From Tillandsia leiboldiana (taxonomy: Eukaryota > Streptophyta > Magnoliopsida > Poales > Bromeliaceae): 64,000 nt of DNA. The notes under the pieces were generated by a model that did no database searches, was not told the DNA's origin, and was given only the letters and a program-made list of their open reading frames with translations. The position numbers and the translations under genes were made by a program. The stretch lies in contig JAQNDB010000310.1 of NCBI GenBank assembly GCA_029204045.2, forward strand, positions 34,512 through 98,511, in the 5' to 3' direction. Below, one piece after another: positions 7,301 to 14,806 of this stretch (position 1 is the first letter of the stretch; every line of letters starts with the position of its first letter).

Positions 7301-9170
7301 TCTTTTCATTTGAAAAGTTTTGCTTTGATTTTCGGGGAGGAGCCTTTTTGGTAGTTGTTGCAAGAGGTCCTTGAGATGAGCGTTCGACTCCCGTCTTGCA
7401 ATATCTTCTTATGTGCCCTGAAACACCACAACGAAAACATACCTTAGATCTTGACGATCCCAAAGAGGATGAAGTAGGTTTGTTGTCGTTGTTTGTCTTG
7501 AATTCCGGTGTCGGAGGAGGAGATACCGACTGAGGCACAAAAACTGTCTCACTCGAACTTGGACTGTTTCCAGTTTGAGTGTATCCGAGGCCGAACCTAT
7601 TTGATTGACCAAGACCAAGAAGTCTATCCAACTTACTCCTTCCTGAAGAGAATCGCTGTAAGTCATTCTTGAGTTGGAAAATGGTCTTTGTCATTTCCAG
7701 GTTATCCTGTCGAGCCTCGTTGTAGAGCTTTGAGAAGTGATTCGCGTTATCCACCAGATTTGTATGTTCCTTCTCAAGTTGCTCATTGGACTCTTGAAGG
7801 GAAGCATTTGCCTTTATCAGGTTTTTCCTTTCCACTTCAAGAGCGTTTGAGAGAGAAGTCGCTCTTTTTGCTTCTTCTTCGAGATCATGCACTCTCCCTC
7901 TCAAACTCTTGTTTTGCTTAGCCACTTTCTTTGAATCCCTCAAAAGTCTGTGGTAGGCTAGAGCAAAATCTTCACCTTCCGAATCATCCGATTCGTTGTC
8001 CGTTGCGTTCTTTTCAACAGTGGAGTTGGACAACGACTCAGATGTACTTGCCATAAAGCACATGAAGGGTGAAGATACGGACGCGTGGAATGCGGTGGAG
8101 CTCTTTTCTTCATCACTCGAAGACGACTCATTTGACGTTGAGTTGTCATCCCAAGTGACGACTTGCATCGCCTTCTTCTTTGCCGGATACTTGTTAGGAC
8201 ATTCTGTTGCAATGTGGCCGTAGCCTCGACATTTGAAGCATTGTAGTTGTCCTTCTGAACTTTTCTTATCCTTTGAGAAGTTCTCTTGCTTTCTTGACTT
8301 GTAACCTGAAGTACCCTTGCCTTTGTTCGACTTTCCGAAGGATGGAGATTTGCTTGAATTACCCCTTCGAAAGTTGCGGCGAAACTTCCTTGTCAAGAGA
8401 GCGAGCTGCTTCTCAAATTCCTCCATAGAAAGGTTCTCGTCATCGTCTGAGGAGGACGTATCCGCGTCTTCTTCCTTAGTTGTTTTCAACGCATAACCTG
8501 AAGACTTAGAAGTGGATGCCTTTCCAGAAGAATTGTTAGTAGTAAATGTCATTTCATAAGTTTGTAATGACCCAACTAATTCTTCTACACGTATTTCGTC
8601 CGGGTGTTTAATAGTTTCAATGGCAGTAACCTTTGGGCGAAATCGTTCAGGAAGAGTTCTTAAGATTTTTCTTACAATCTTAAATTCTGGAATCTTCTCT
8701 CCCAGATTAGCACATGAGTTTACGATGTCTTGCAATCGTGTATAGTAGTCCGTGAAAGATTCATTTTCTGCCATTAAGATAGAGTCAAACTTGCTCGTAA
8801 GCATCTGCAGTTTCTGAATCTTCACGAGGTTAGTTCCCTCATGTGTAACCTGAAGAACATCCCAGATTTCTTTCGCAGTCTCACATGCCGAGACGCGAGA
8901 GAATTCAGTTTGAGATAAGGCATTAAAGATAGCATTAATTCCCTTGCCATTGTAAGAAGATGAATCTAACTCTTCCTTGGTCCATTTCGACCTAGGTTTT
9001 AAGGTGCGAACATCACCAATAAATTCAGTTGGATTAGACCATCCTAATTCAATTGATTGCCACACCCGTTCGTCGATGGAAATTAAAAAGGCTTTCATCC
9101 GTACTTTCCAGTACGCATAATTTGTTCCATCGAAGAACGGGGGTCGGTTGATGTTTCCACCTTCAACCAT
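4332..9170 (-). CDS. gag-pol: Copia A Gag-Pol polyprotein, truncated in RNase H
   Basis: One open frame of 1612 codons encodes the Ty1/copia polyprotein. In order: Sirevirus-type Gag (residues 1-640) with CCHC knuckles at about 309 (CFKCRGYGHIATEC) and 577 (CFRCGVSGHIRRYC) and a coiled-coil segment between; aspartic protease with DSG near 687; integrase with its zinc-binding domain near 808-850 and catalytic core (HMDLMGPT about 877, RSDRGGEF about 938, NGVVERKNR about 972); reverse transcriptase with QMDVKSAFLNG about 1302 and YVDDIVFGA about 1389; RNase H with STAEAEYIS about 1592. The start at 9170 follows the primer-binding site by 19 bp. Coding proper ends at 4349; the last five residues and the stop come from the adjoining copia B LTR. 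No internal stops or frameshifts are present, so the protein was functional until copia B removed the end of RNase H. Confidence 0.92.
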   Translation of the reverse strand: MVEGGNINRPPFFDGTNYAYWKVRMKAFLISIDERVWQSIELGWSNPTEFIGDVRTLKPRSKWTKEELDSSSYNGKGINAIFNALSQTEFSRVSACETAKEIWDVLQVTHEGTNLVKIQKLQMLTSKFDSILMAENESFTDYYTRLQDIVNSCANLGEKIPEFKIVRKILRTLPERFRPKVTAIETIKHPDEIRVEELVGSLQTYEMTFTTNNSSGKASTSKSSGYALKTTKEEDADTSSSDDDENLSMEEFEKQLALLTRKFRRNFRRGNSSKSPSFGKSNKGKGTSGYKSRKQENFSKDKKSSEGQLQCFKCRGYGHIATECPNKYPAKKKAMQVVTWDDNSTSNESSSSDEEKSSTAFHASVSSPFMCFMASTSESLSNSTVEKNATDNESDDSEGEDFALAYHRLLRDSKKVAKQNKSLRGRVHDLEEEAKRATSLSNALEVERKNLIKANASLQESNEQLEKEHTNLVDNANHFSKLYNEARQDNLEMTKTIFQLKNDLQRFSSGRSKLDRLLGLGQSNRFGLGYTQTGNSPSSSETVFVPQSVSPPPTPEFKTNNDNKPTSSSLGSSRSKVCFRCGVSGHIRRYCKTGVERSSQGPLATTTKKAPPRKSKQNFSNEKRLGSSSRKTISSRNNNRYNKTPSPRHITSRPLPTHSKRVWVRKGEISPCLVSNVSLHAYDSSSWYLDSGCSRHMTGDKNSFQNLEKISGGHVVFGDGRSSKIVGKGTVATPDGQILKNVLFVDGLKTNLISISQLCDNGFSVNFSSVECVVTDKDHVFVLKGVRSENNCYVVPNKFSENCNLAALNNETLWHERLGHLNFKELTRISNKDVVKGVPKLLFKQNVVCGGCQKGKQSWTAHKNLNHVGTKRPLELLHMDLMGPTRQPSLGGKWYIFLLVDDFSRFSWVAFLKEKADTFDSFHEICHRIMIEKNEKIIRVRSDRGGEFINSKFIDFCTSNGIKHEFSAPYTPQQNGVVERKNRVVQEMARVMLHSRNLPLHFWVEAVNTAVYVINRVYLRPGTLNTPYELWFSRKPNIKYFRVFGSRCYILRDRENLGKFDSRSDEGIFLGYSTNSRAYRVFNIESKTIVESINVKVDEAFHFETGKSTLDISLDDDSPASASSHNNTSNINDASNGSSSLSDVQESSHISPSTPFQQTLRISKDHPESNIIGDPQEGVRTRRQLVCGFACYVSLIEPKNIDEALQDDYWIKAMQEELHQFERNKVWELTKPPKQHNVIGTKWIFKNKKNEDGTIIRNKARLVAQGYSQVEGIDFDETFAPVARLESIRILFAIACHFKIKLFQMDVKSAFLNGFLNEEVYVAQPKGFVDHKQPNHVFRLKKALYGLKQAPRAWYERLTKHLLEKGYTRGGADRTLFVKHYQSNFIVAQIYVDDIVFGATRDNDASKFAETMESEFEMSMMGELTYFLGLQIKQNDEGIHLSQSKYAMELVKKFDLENCKDFPTPMGTSHKGLGSESHGENVDEKLYRSMIGSLLYLTASRPDISFSVGICARYQSAPKEVHLKAVKRIIRYIKGSINFGIWYPMGTSLDIVGYSDADWAGSVDDRKSTSGACFYLGHCLVAWHSKKQNCIALSTAEAEYISAGSCSMLGYM

Positions 9171-9189
9171 TGTTTACAACCCTATTCCC

Positions 9190-9201
9190 GCTCTAATACC
9201 A
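9190..9201 (-). other. Primer-binding site of copia A
   Basis: Reads TGGTATTAGAGC on the minus strand, two bases after the LTR end. The usual tRNA-Met complement in C and D is TGGTATCAGAGC, so one C-to-T change has occurred. Confidence 0.75.
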
Positions 9202-9489
9202 CTTGTTGGGTTATATGTAATAAGGATCTAAATAGGGGAAAAAACACCTAGAGGGGGGTGAATAGGTGTAAACGCATAAACACTCAAAAAAATCGTTGCG
9301 ATAAAAACCCAATGCGGAAATAAAAATAATACGCAAGATTTTTACGTGGAAAACTCCATCACCGGAGTAAAAAACCACGGGACCGATAACACGGCAGAAA
9401 TCCACTAGAATTAAAACACGTACAAGGTGATTTACCGTACACACTTACGATTCAACCTTTTCCATACGCTCCTAGAGGATCTTCTCCGC

Positions 9490-9690
9490 TCGCTCCGCGA
9501 CGCTTCTCGAATCCACGATCTGCGCCCAACGCCGAATCCACGGCGTCCAACGTCGAATCCACGACGTCCGACCGAATCCACGGTCTTCACCCAATAGCAC
9601 CCTTCGAATCCACGAACGTGCCTCGCTCCGAATCCACGAGAGCGGTTGAACCTTGAATCCACAAGGACACGCGAATCCACGCGCCGATTT
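9490..9690 (-). repeat. TGGATT hairpin series in copia A leader
   Basis: The loop complement AATCCA occurs eight times, at 9510, 9535, 9556, 9575, 9607, 9631, 9656 and 9674. All eight loops are unchanged here, including the sixth hairpin, whose closing G-C pair is lost in copia B by a G-to-A change. Confidence 0.75.
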
Positions 9691-10042
9691 TTGGGGTAAA
9701 TCGTTGTTTTTGGGTGGTGATGATCCGCCGAATACTTAGATCAAAGATAGATCGGAAATACCATCTAAGTATTCATTAGTTTGATTCAACTCAAGATGTG
9801 AGTATGAAAACCTAGAATCAAACTAATCAATATAGATGAAGAAACATAGAGTGTTCTCTAATGATTTCCTTTCTTCTCTATATGTGGATCTATAGCCGTA
9901 TAAAATGATATATGAAAATGACGGCTATTGACTATGTGGATTAACCCTAGAAAAAGAATCATAGGGTCTATTTATAGGTTAGAAACCCTAGGAAGGAGAT
10001 AAGAATCAAAAACCTAACATTTCTGGAAATTTTACGGACGGC

Positions 10043-10323
10043 GATCCGGATCGGACTAGCTGTGATCCGGATCGTCGTAACGAGTCACCCAGTTCCAGAA
10101 AAACGAAGGTTCGGGATCCGGATCGAAGTGCTTGATCCGGATCGTTCATACAGTTCACCAAACATCAACGTTCGGGATCCGGATTGCGAAGCCTGATCCG
10201 GATCGTTCAAGGAAGATGGTAAACTAAGTGTTCGGGATCCGGATCAAGAGGCTACGATCCGGATTGAACTGGTGTATGAACGAACCACCTTCGGGATCCG
10301 GATCGAACAACCTGATCCGGATC
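10043..10323 (-). promoter_or_regulatory. Paired GATCCGGATC palindromes in U3 of the copia A LTR
   Basis: The same array of ten sites as in copia B, in inverted orientation, upstream (on the minus strand) of the TATA box at 9970-9976. A few sites carry single changes, such as GATCCGGATT. Confidence 0.72.
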
Positions 10324-10550
10324 CTGAACATGTCCCAAGTCCAGTTTTTGATTTTTATGCAATGAAAGATTCTTCCAAGTGTTTCTACACTACAAGAAGT
10401 ATTCGGATCACACAAAATCTTTAGTTAAACATACCTGATCCTTTTGAATTCTTCTTTCTTGAGATTGAGTTAAATGATCCAACTTTCTTCACCTTCAATC
10501 TTCAAGACTTGAGACTTTCACGAAACTACGCCAACTCAAATTCCGTAACA

Positions 10551-11355
10551 AAAAACAGTTAAGGAAATTTGTTCTCGTATTCTTCGATGATATTCTAATT
10601 TACAGCAAGTGTTTGGAGGATCATGTTGACCACTTAAGAGTGGTACTGGAGCTGCTGGAGAAGAATCAGCTTCTAGCCAAAAGAAGCAAGTGCTCCTTTG
10701 GACAGGGTCAAGTAGAGTATTTAGGCCACATCATCTCAGCTCAAGGGGTAGCCACTGACCCAAGTAAGATCACAGCTATGGTGGAATGGCCTAAGCCCAC
10801 TTCTATTAAGGAACTGAGGGGATTCCTGGGGCTTACTGGCTACTACAGGAAGTTCATCAGGGGCTATGGGGGAATTAGCAAACCCCTCACTGAACTTTTA
10901 AAAAAAGATTCATACAAGTGGAGTGATGAAGCTCAGGAAGCTTTCGAGAAACTCAAGGTAGCAATGATCAGTGCCGCTGTACTTGCTATGCCAGATTTCA
11001 CTAAGCCATTCACAGTGGAGGTGGATGCTTGTGAAATTGGTATGGGGGCAGTGCTGTCACAAGAAGGGAGACCCCTGGCATACCTCAGTAAGGCAATTAG
11101 TCCCAAAAACAGGGGATTATCAACCTATGAGAAGGAGTTCCTTGCTATTCTGCTTGCTGTGAGTAAATGGAAACATTATCTGAGCCCTCGACCATTTGTA
11201 ATTAAGACTGATCATGAAAGCCTCAAGTTCCTGTTGGAACAGAGGATCACAACAGCAGTCCAGCAGAAGGGAATGCTCAAACTGATGGGGCTGGAGTACA
11301 CAATCAGGTACAGGAGGGGTAAAGAAAATTTGGCTGCTGATGCCCTATCTAGGGT
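10551..11355 (+). pseudogene. Gypsy-A internal I: pol fragment (reverse transcriptase end and RNase H)
   Basis: This is the segment of a Reina-like chromovirus pol equivalent to 27981-28783 of the copy in internal II, with only a few base changes (for example CCGCTG for CCCCTG near 10976). It carries the FFDDILIYS active-site region, the connection domain and RNase H (VEVDACEIGMGAVLSQ). It is cut on the left by copia A and on the right by Gypsy-B, and resumes at 22853. The reading frame within the fragment is open. Confidence 0.9.
11351..11355 (+). repeat. Target duplication AGGGT, left of Gypsy-B
   Basis: AGGGT here and at 22853-22857 flank Gypsy-B. The unbroken Gypsy-A copy (near 28779-28783) has the string once, confirming insertion with a 5-bp duplication. 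Confidence 0.95.
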
Positions 11356-11683
11356 TGTAGTGGCCCTAATTCCCATGCAGCGTTCTTCCGATGAATCCAC
11401 TGTTAGAGCACCTAGCGTTGGTGTATCTGGCCCATGGTGCGTCAATGGGATGCCACAGATGGACCCTGTGTGTTATTATTAGCTGTGTAGGCCTTCGGCT
11501 GAGTTTGCCGAAATTTCGGAAAAGAATTAGGCCCAACAGAGGTCGGAAATGGATTCAGCACGGAAAAACGCTTGAAAACGGCTATTTGCTTGTTTGTTTC
11601 TGAGTCCGGATGCCCAAAAACGGACTCCCGGAAGTTTTTAGTGGAAAATGGTGCATGGGAGGGGCCGTAGACCGCCGGGATGC

Positions 11684-12179
11684 CACGTGGCGGCCTGTCA
11701 TTGGCCGGTTCAGGATGCGCGGTCCACAGAGTTGCGCGGCGGGGTGCACAGACCCGGCGCATGGACACGTGGCACCGCCTGATTGGCGGGCGCAAGGCGC
11801 GCGGTCTACCGGGGGTGCGCGGCGGTGCATGGACCAAGGCGGGGGCACGTGGCAGCCTCCGGTTGGTCGGTGCACGCGGCGCGGTCCACGGAATTCCAAA
11901 GTGGAATGCGTGGACCGGGTGTAGGGGACACGTGTCACCCTCTGGTTCGCGGGCGCACCGTGCGCGGTGCACGGAGCCGGGGCCGGTACCTCGGGGCGCG
12001 TGCGCATGACGGGGCCATGCCGCGCGCCCGGCGCGGCCATCGACCGGTCAGCGGGTCAACCGGGTGGACACGCATCGCCCGCTGGTTGGCGGGCGCCCAC
12101 CGCCTCACTGTGCGGGGGCGGGCCACGTGGCAGCTCGGGGGTGGCCCGAACAGCTGTTTGCTGTTCGGCGGGCCACGTG
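11684..12179 (+). promoter_or_regulatory. G-box (CACGTG) tandem array in U3 of Gypsy-B
   Basis: CACGTG starts at 11684, 11766, 11846, 11929, 12124 and 12174, with a degenerate copy (CACGCA) at 12069. The first four are 80-83 bp apart and head diverged tandem units. In the units about 15-20 bp after the G-box there is ATTGG, GTTGG or GGTTC, a CCAAT-like element on the other strand, followed by GCGCGGT. Five of the six are CACGTGGC, the ABRE/G-box type bound by plant bZIP and bHLH factors. The 3' LTR has the same array (one site lost at 20273, ATGTG). Confidence 0.7.
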
Positions 12180-12205
12180 GCAGCACCTGGTGGATTCGGG
12201 CGTGA

Positions 12206-12231
12206 ACAGTGTTGGGCCGGCCCAACACTGT
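12206..12231 (+). promoter_or_regulatory. Perfect 26-bp palindrome upstream of the Gypsy-B TATA box
   Basis: Each arm is ACAGTGTTGGGCC and the second arm is its exact reverse complement with no spacer. It contains TGGGCC in both directions, resembling site II / TCP-type elements. It lies 84-109 bp before the TATA box and is unchanged in the 3' LTR (20550-20575). Confidence 0.65.
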
Positions 12232-12314
12232 AGCCGCCCGAAAGTACCGGGCGCCCGAAAGTTGGGCCCGAAAGCCCATTGACTTGTCTTTTTGGGCTGA
12301 TTTCGGGTGAGGCC

Positions 12315-12322
12315 TATAAATA
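12315..12322 (+). promoter_or_regulatory. TATA box of the Gypsy-B LTR
   Basis: TATAAATA in GGCCTATAAATAGGCC. The 3' LTR copy is at 20659-20666. Element E has the same motif in inverted orientation (53590-53597). Confidence 0.75.
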
Positions 12323-14434
12323 GGCCCCTTGGGGCTCATTTTTGAGGCTTTTCCCGAGAGTTTTAGCCATTGAGCCCTTCACCAATTCTCTTCCTCTCCC
12401 TCTTGTGCATCTTTTGGCGAAGGTTCAGAATTTTTGGAGGCCGCGACGACGGCGACTTCTGCATCGGGGTGCGGAGCGACGATCTACTGTTGGAGGCCCA
12501 TTTTCGTTGCAGTTTAGTCTGGGAGGTCTACCGGGCTACCCCGATGTTATTTTTGGACGATTTCTGCGGTGACGGTTTCGTAAGAGGTATATCTACATTT
12601 TCCGTGTTGGATACTTTTTCTGGATCCGAGCTTTTCTTGGGGTTCGGGGTACATTTTTAACCCCCTTTGCGACTGTTGGTTGATTTGGACAGCACCTACT
12701 TGTCAGATTTTTATCTCCTCATCCGGACATCGGAATTCGACGTTTCAGGACTCTATCGACATCTACTCTTCGCGAGGATCGCCGTCATATTTTTACTGGA
12801 ATTTTTGGAGGAAGTTTTTCAGGTGAAAATTTCGTGTGAATGGGACTATTCATCACAGATTTTGGGATTTTGGAATTTGTGTGGATTAAAGTGTAATTTT
12901 GGTGTATGTTTGTACCCAGGAGGTTGTGAGCACTTCTACCGTGTTGTTGGCTTGGTGGGATTTGTGATTTGACTGTTTTGGGCTTTCTCAGCTGTACGAT
13001 TCCGGGCAGTTAGCACTTTCAGGTGGGTGACCTTGCTTCCAAGAACTCTGGACTGTGTACTAATTCTATCTGTGTAGGATCATGCATGTTAGAAATTGGA
13101 GTATTAGCATGTGTAAAACTGTATGTTGTATCTTGTATATCAGTTGATGAATCTTGTGATTCCTACTCTATGTTAAGTAGTGAAATCTTGGAACTTGACC
13201 TAGCACCCCTGTCATATGTAGCATGTTCAGCCAGTCTGTAGAAAACTCCAACTTGGGCTAGGTTTTTACTGCTCTAGACATTCCACATCACGATACTTCT
13301 TTTCACTTTGGACTTAGCTTTTCCTCGCCCGAGTTGTGGGCCGAGAGGTCGGGTGGTTGTGGGATGCATTTGTACTCGTGTCTGGGGACCGAGTGGAGTT
13401 GATAGCAGTCTGTAGATCTGATTTCTTTGGGAGATTGATAGTGATGGTAGATCTGGGTTCTTGGAAACTGTCAGAGTGACAGTGAGTCTCAGCTGTGTAG
13501 ATTCCAGCTAGTGAGTGAGTTAGTGATTTGTTTGTTGCCGATCTTGTTGATCGAGGATTTGGATCATAGCCTGCATGAGCCACATTTGAGCTTTACAGAG
13601 ATACTTTACAGAGATACTTGTTATGGGTTACTTTGACTCGAGCGGGTCGCTCCCCTCGAGTGCCACTCCGGAGTAGGCGAGACCGGGTTGTTGTACCGGC
13701 GTGAGTTTGAGATGTTCTTTAGCGACTTGTTGTTGCATTTGTCCCTCTGGCTGTGCTTTTGTTGGCAGCCACGGACGCCCTACGTAAGTCCGCTCCTCCG
13801 GGACGTAACGGCAGTAGGTTGGCGCAGGTTTGACTGGACCCGATGTGGCAGTCAGTTTTGATTGGGTGATCAGGGAGGAGAGTTAGTTGTGGCATTATGT
13901 TCTTTCCGTTCCACTGTTGAGCATCTAGATAGAGGCATAGTAGCTGTAGAGTTACTTTTCCCAGCTTTCCTTACAGCACTGCATATGTTACTTTTGCCTC
14001 TGGTAGACTTAGTGGGCAGACCGTCGGGCTTGTTGGCGGCACCCACTGAGAACTACTGTGGGATGTAGTTCTCACACCCGTCGTGGTGTCTTCTCCCCAG
14101 GGACTTCTGCTCCGGTTCCTGCAGCTCCTGTTGCTGATCCAGCTCATTCTGACCGAGGTAAGGGAGTCGCGAGATAGATCCCCTCCTGTCATCTTCAGTG
14201 TGTGAGTAGATGTACCCCAGTACTATTTTGGTGTGTGTTATGTCGAGTGACTGTTGTAGTGAGGTTTTGAGTTGTACCTTTCTTTCCTGCTTTTCTGAGA
14301 GACTCTTGTATTCTGGTGAGGTTGGTCTGTATATTTGTGAGTTGTAGTTTTATTTTATGTATTTTATTCCAGCTTTTCTCTTTCAGCTCTGATATCTGCT
14401 AGTGTAGATGTTTCTTTGCAGGTTAGTCGCTACG

Positions 14435-14499
14435 CCTATACGGGGCTTCCCGTATGGGCGGCGGATCTGTTGGCGAGCCGGGGCGCAGTATCGCCCCGG
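14435..14499 (+). other. Two hairpins at the 3' end of the Gypsy-B LTR, beside the primer-binding site
   Basis: Hairpin 1 (14435-14458) has ten pairs, CCTATACGGG/CCCGTATGGG with one G-T, around loop GCTT. Hairpin 2 (14478-14499) is CCGGGGCG/CGCCCCGG around loop CAGTAT. Element E has related hairpins at the same place with altered but still paired stems (GGGTCG/CGACCC around CAGTTT, and CCTATGC/GCATAGG). This suggests a conserved U5 RNA structure. Confidence 0.6.
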
Positions 14500-14516
14500 G
14501 GCGTGACAGATTAGAG

Positions 14517-14528
14517 TGGTATCAGAGC
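14517..14528 (+). other. Primer-binding site of Gypsy-B
   Basis: TGGTATCAGAGC, complementary to the 3' end of initiator tRNA-Met, eight bases after the LTR ends at 14508. Confidence 0.85.
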
Positions 14529-14806
14529 CTAGGATGTAGGTCTTGGAGGACTTAGGAACCCTAGGCTTGTGGTTGGACCCTTGGATGACTCGCGTGAGAG
14601 CCGTGATTTTAGCGAGAGTCCTGATTGGATTTCTAACTCTCCCGAGTGGTTCGGGGTGAGCGATTGACATGTCTTCCTTCGGTGGCAACTATGTTGGCTG
14701 CAGACAACATAGTACTTCGGGAAGGGGGACATGCCTTCTGACTTTCGCTAGATTGGGTCGAGAGATGATTTGGGTTCTAATTGTTTGCCTTTTCCCTCAG
14801 GTGGGG

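Larger units (their letters stand above)
4349..10550 (-). mobile_element. Copia A: minus-strand Sirevirus element, 3' end cut by copia B
   Basis: Read on the minus strand it runs 5' LTR (10550-9204), primer-binding site (9201-9190), gag-pol (from 9170) and stops within RNase H at 4349. The missing 3' part is presumably to the left of the window, beyond copia B. At 10550 it abuts Gypsy-A pol, which in the unbroken copy reads CCAAAAACAG at this spot; a target duplication AAAAA at 10551-10555 is therefore plausible. Confidence 0.88.
9204..10550 (-). repeat. 5' LTR of copia A (1347 bp, minus orientation)
   Basis: On the plus strand it begins TGTTGGGTTATA and ends CCGTAACA. It contains the TATA box (9970-9976) and the palindrome and hairpin arrays listed separately. 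It differs from the copia B LTR at several positions, so A and B are separate insertions rather than one recently rearranged copy. Confidence 0.92.
11356..14508 (+). repeat. 5' LTR of Gypsy-B (3153 bp)
   Basis: Begins TGTAGTGGCCC and ends GGCGTGACA. The U3 part is GC-rich and holds a G-box tandem array, a 26-bp palindrome and a TATA box. The rest is a long transcribed region without convincing ORFs, ending in two hairpins just before the primer-binding site. The GC-rich U3 gives several long open frames on both strands that are not supported as genes. Confidence 0.94.

Noticed and set aside
3000..10550. Copia A plus B as one element made by self-integration or inversion
   Set aside because: A and B LTRs differ at several places, and simple nesting explains the junction. 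Not excluded, because the left side is outside the window.
11442..12340. Long GC-rich open frames on both strands of the Gypsy-B LTR (also 19786-20626, 53411-54400 and 61005-61893)
   Set aside because: They overlap each other in several frames, have low-complexity Arg/Pro/Gly composition, and lie in U3 with promoter motifs. The openness follows from GC content.
14509..14806. tRNA gene suggested by the tRNA-like string near 14517
   Set aside because: It is the 12-base primer-binding site complementary to a tRNA end, not a tRNA gene; no cloverleaf.
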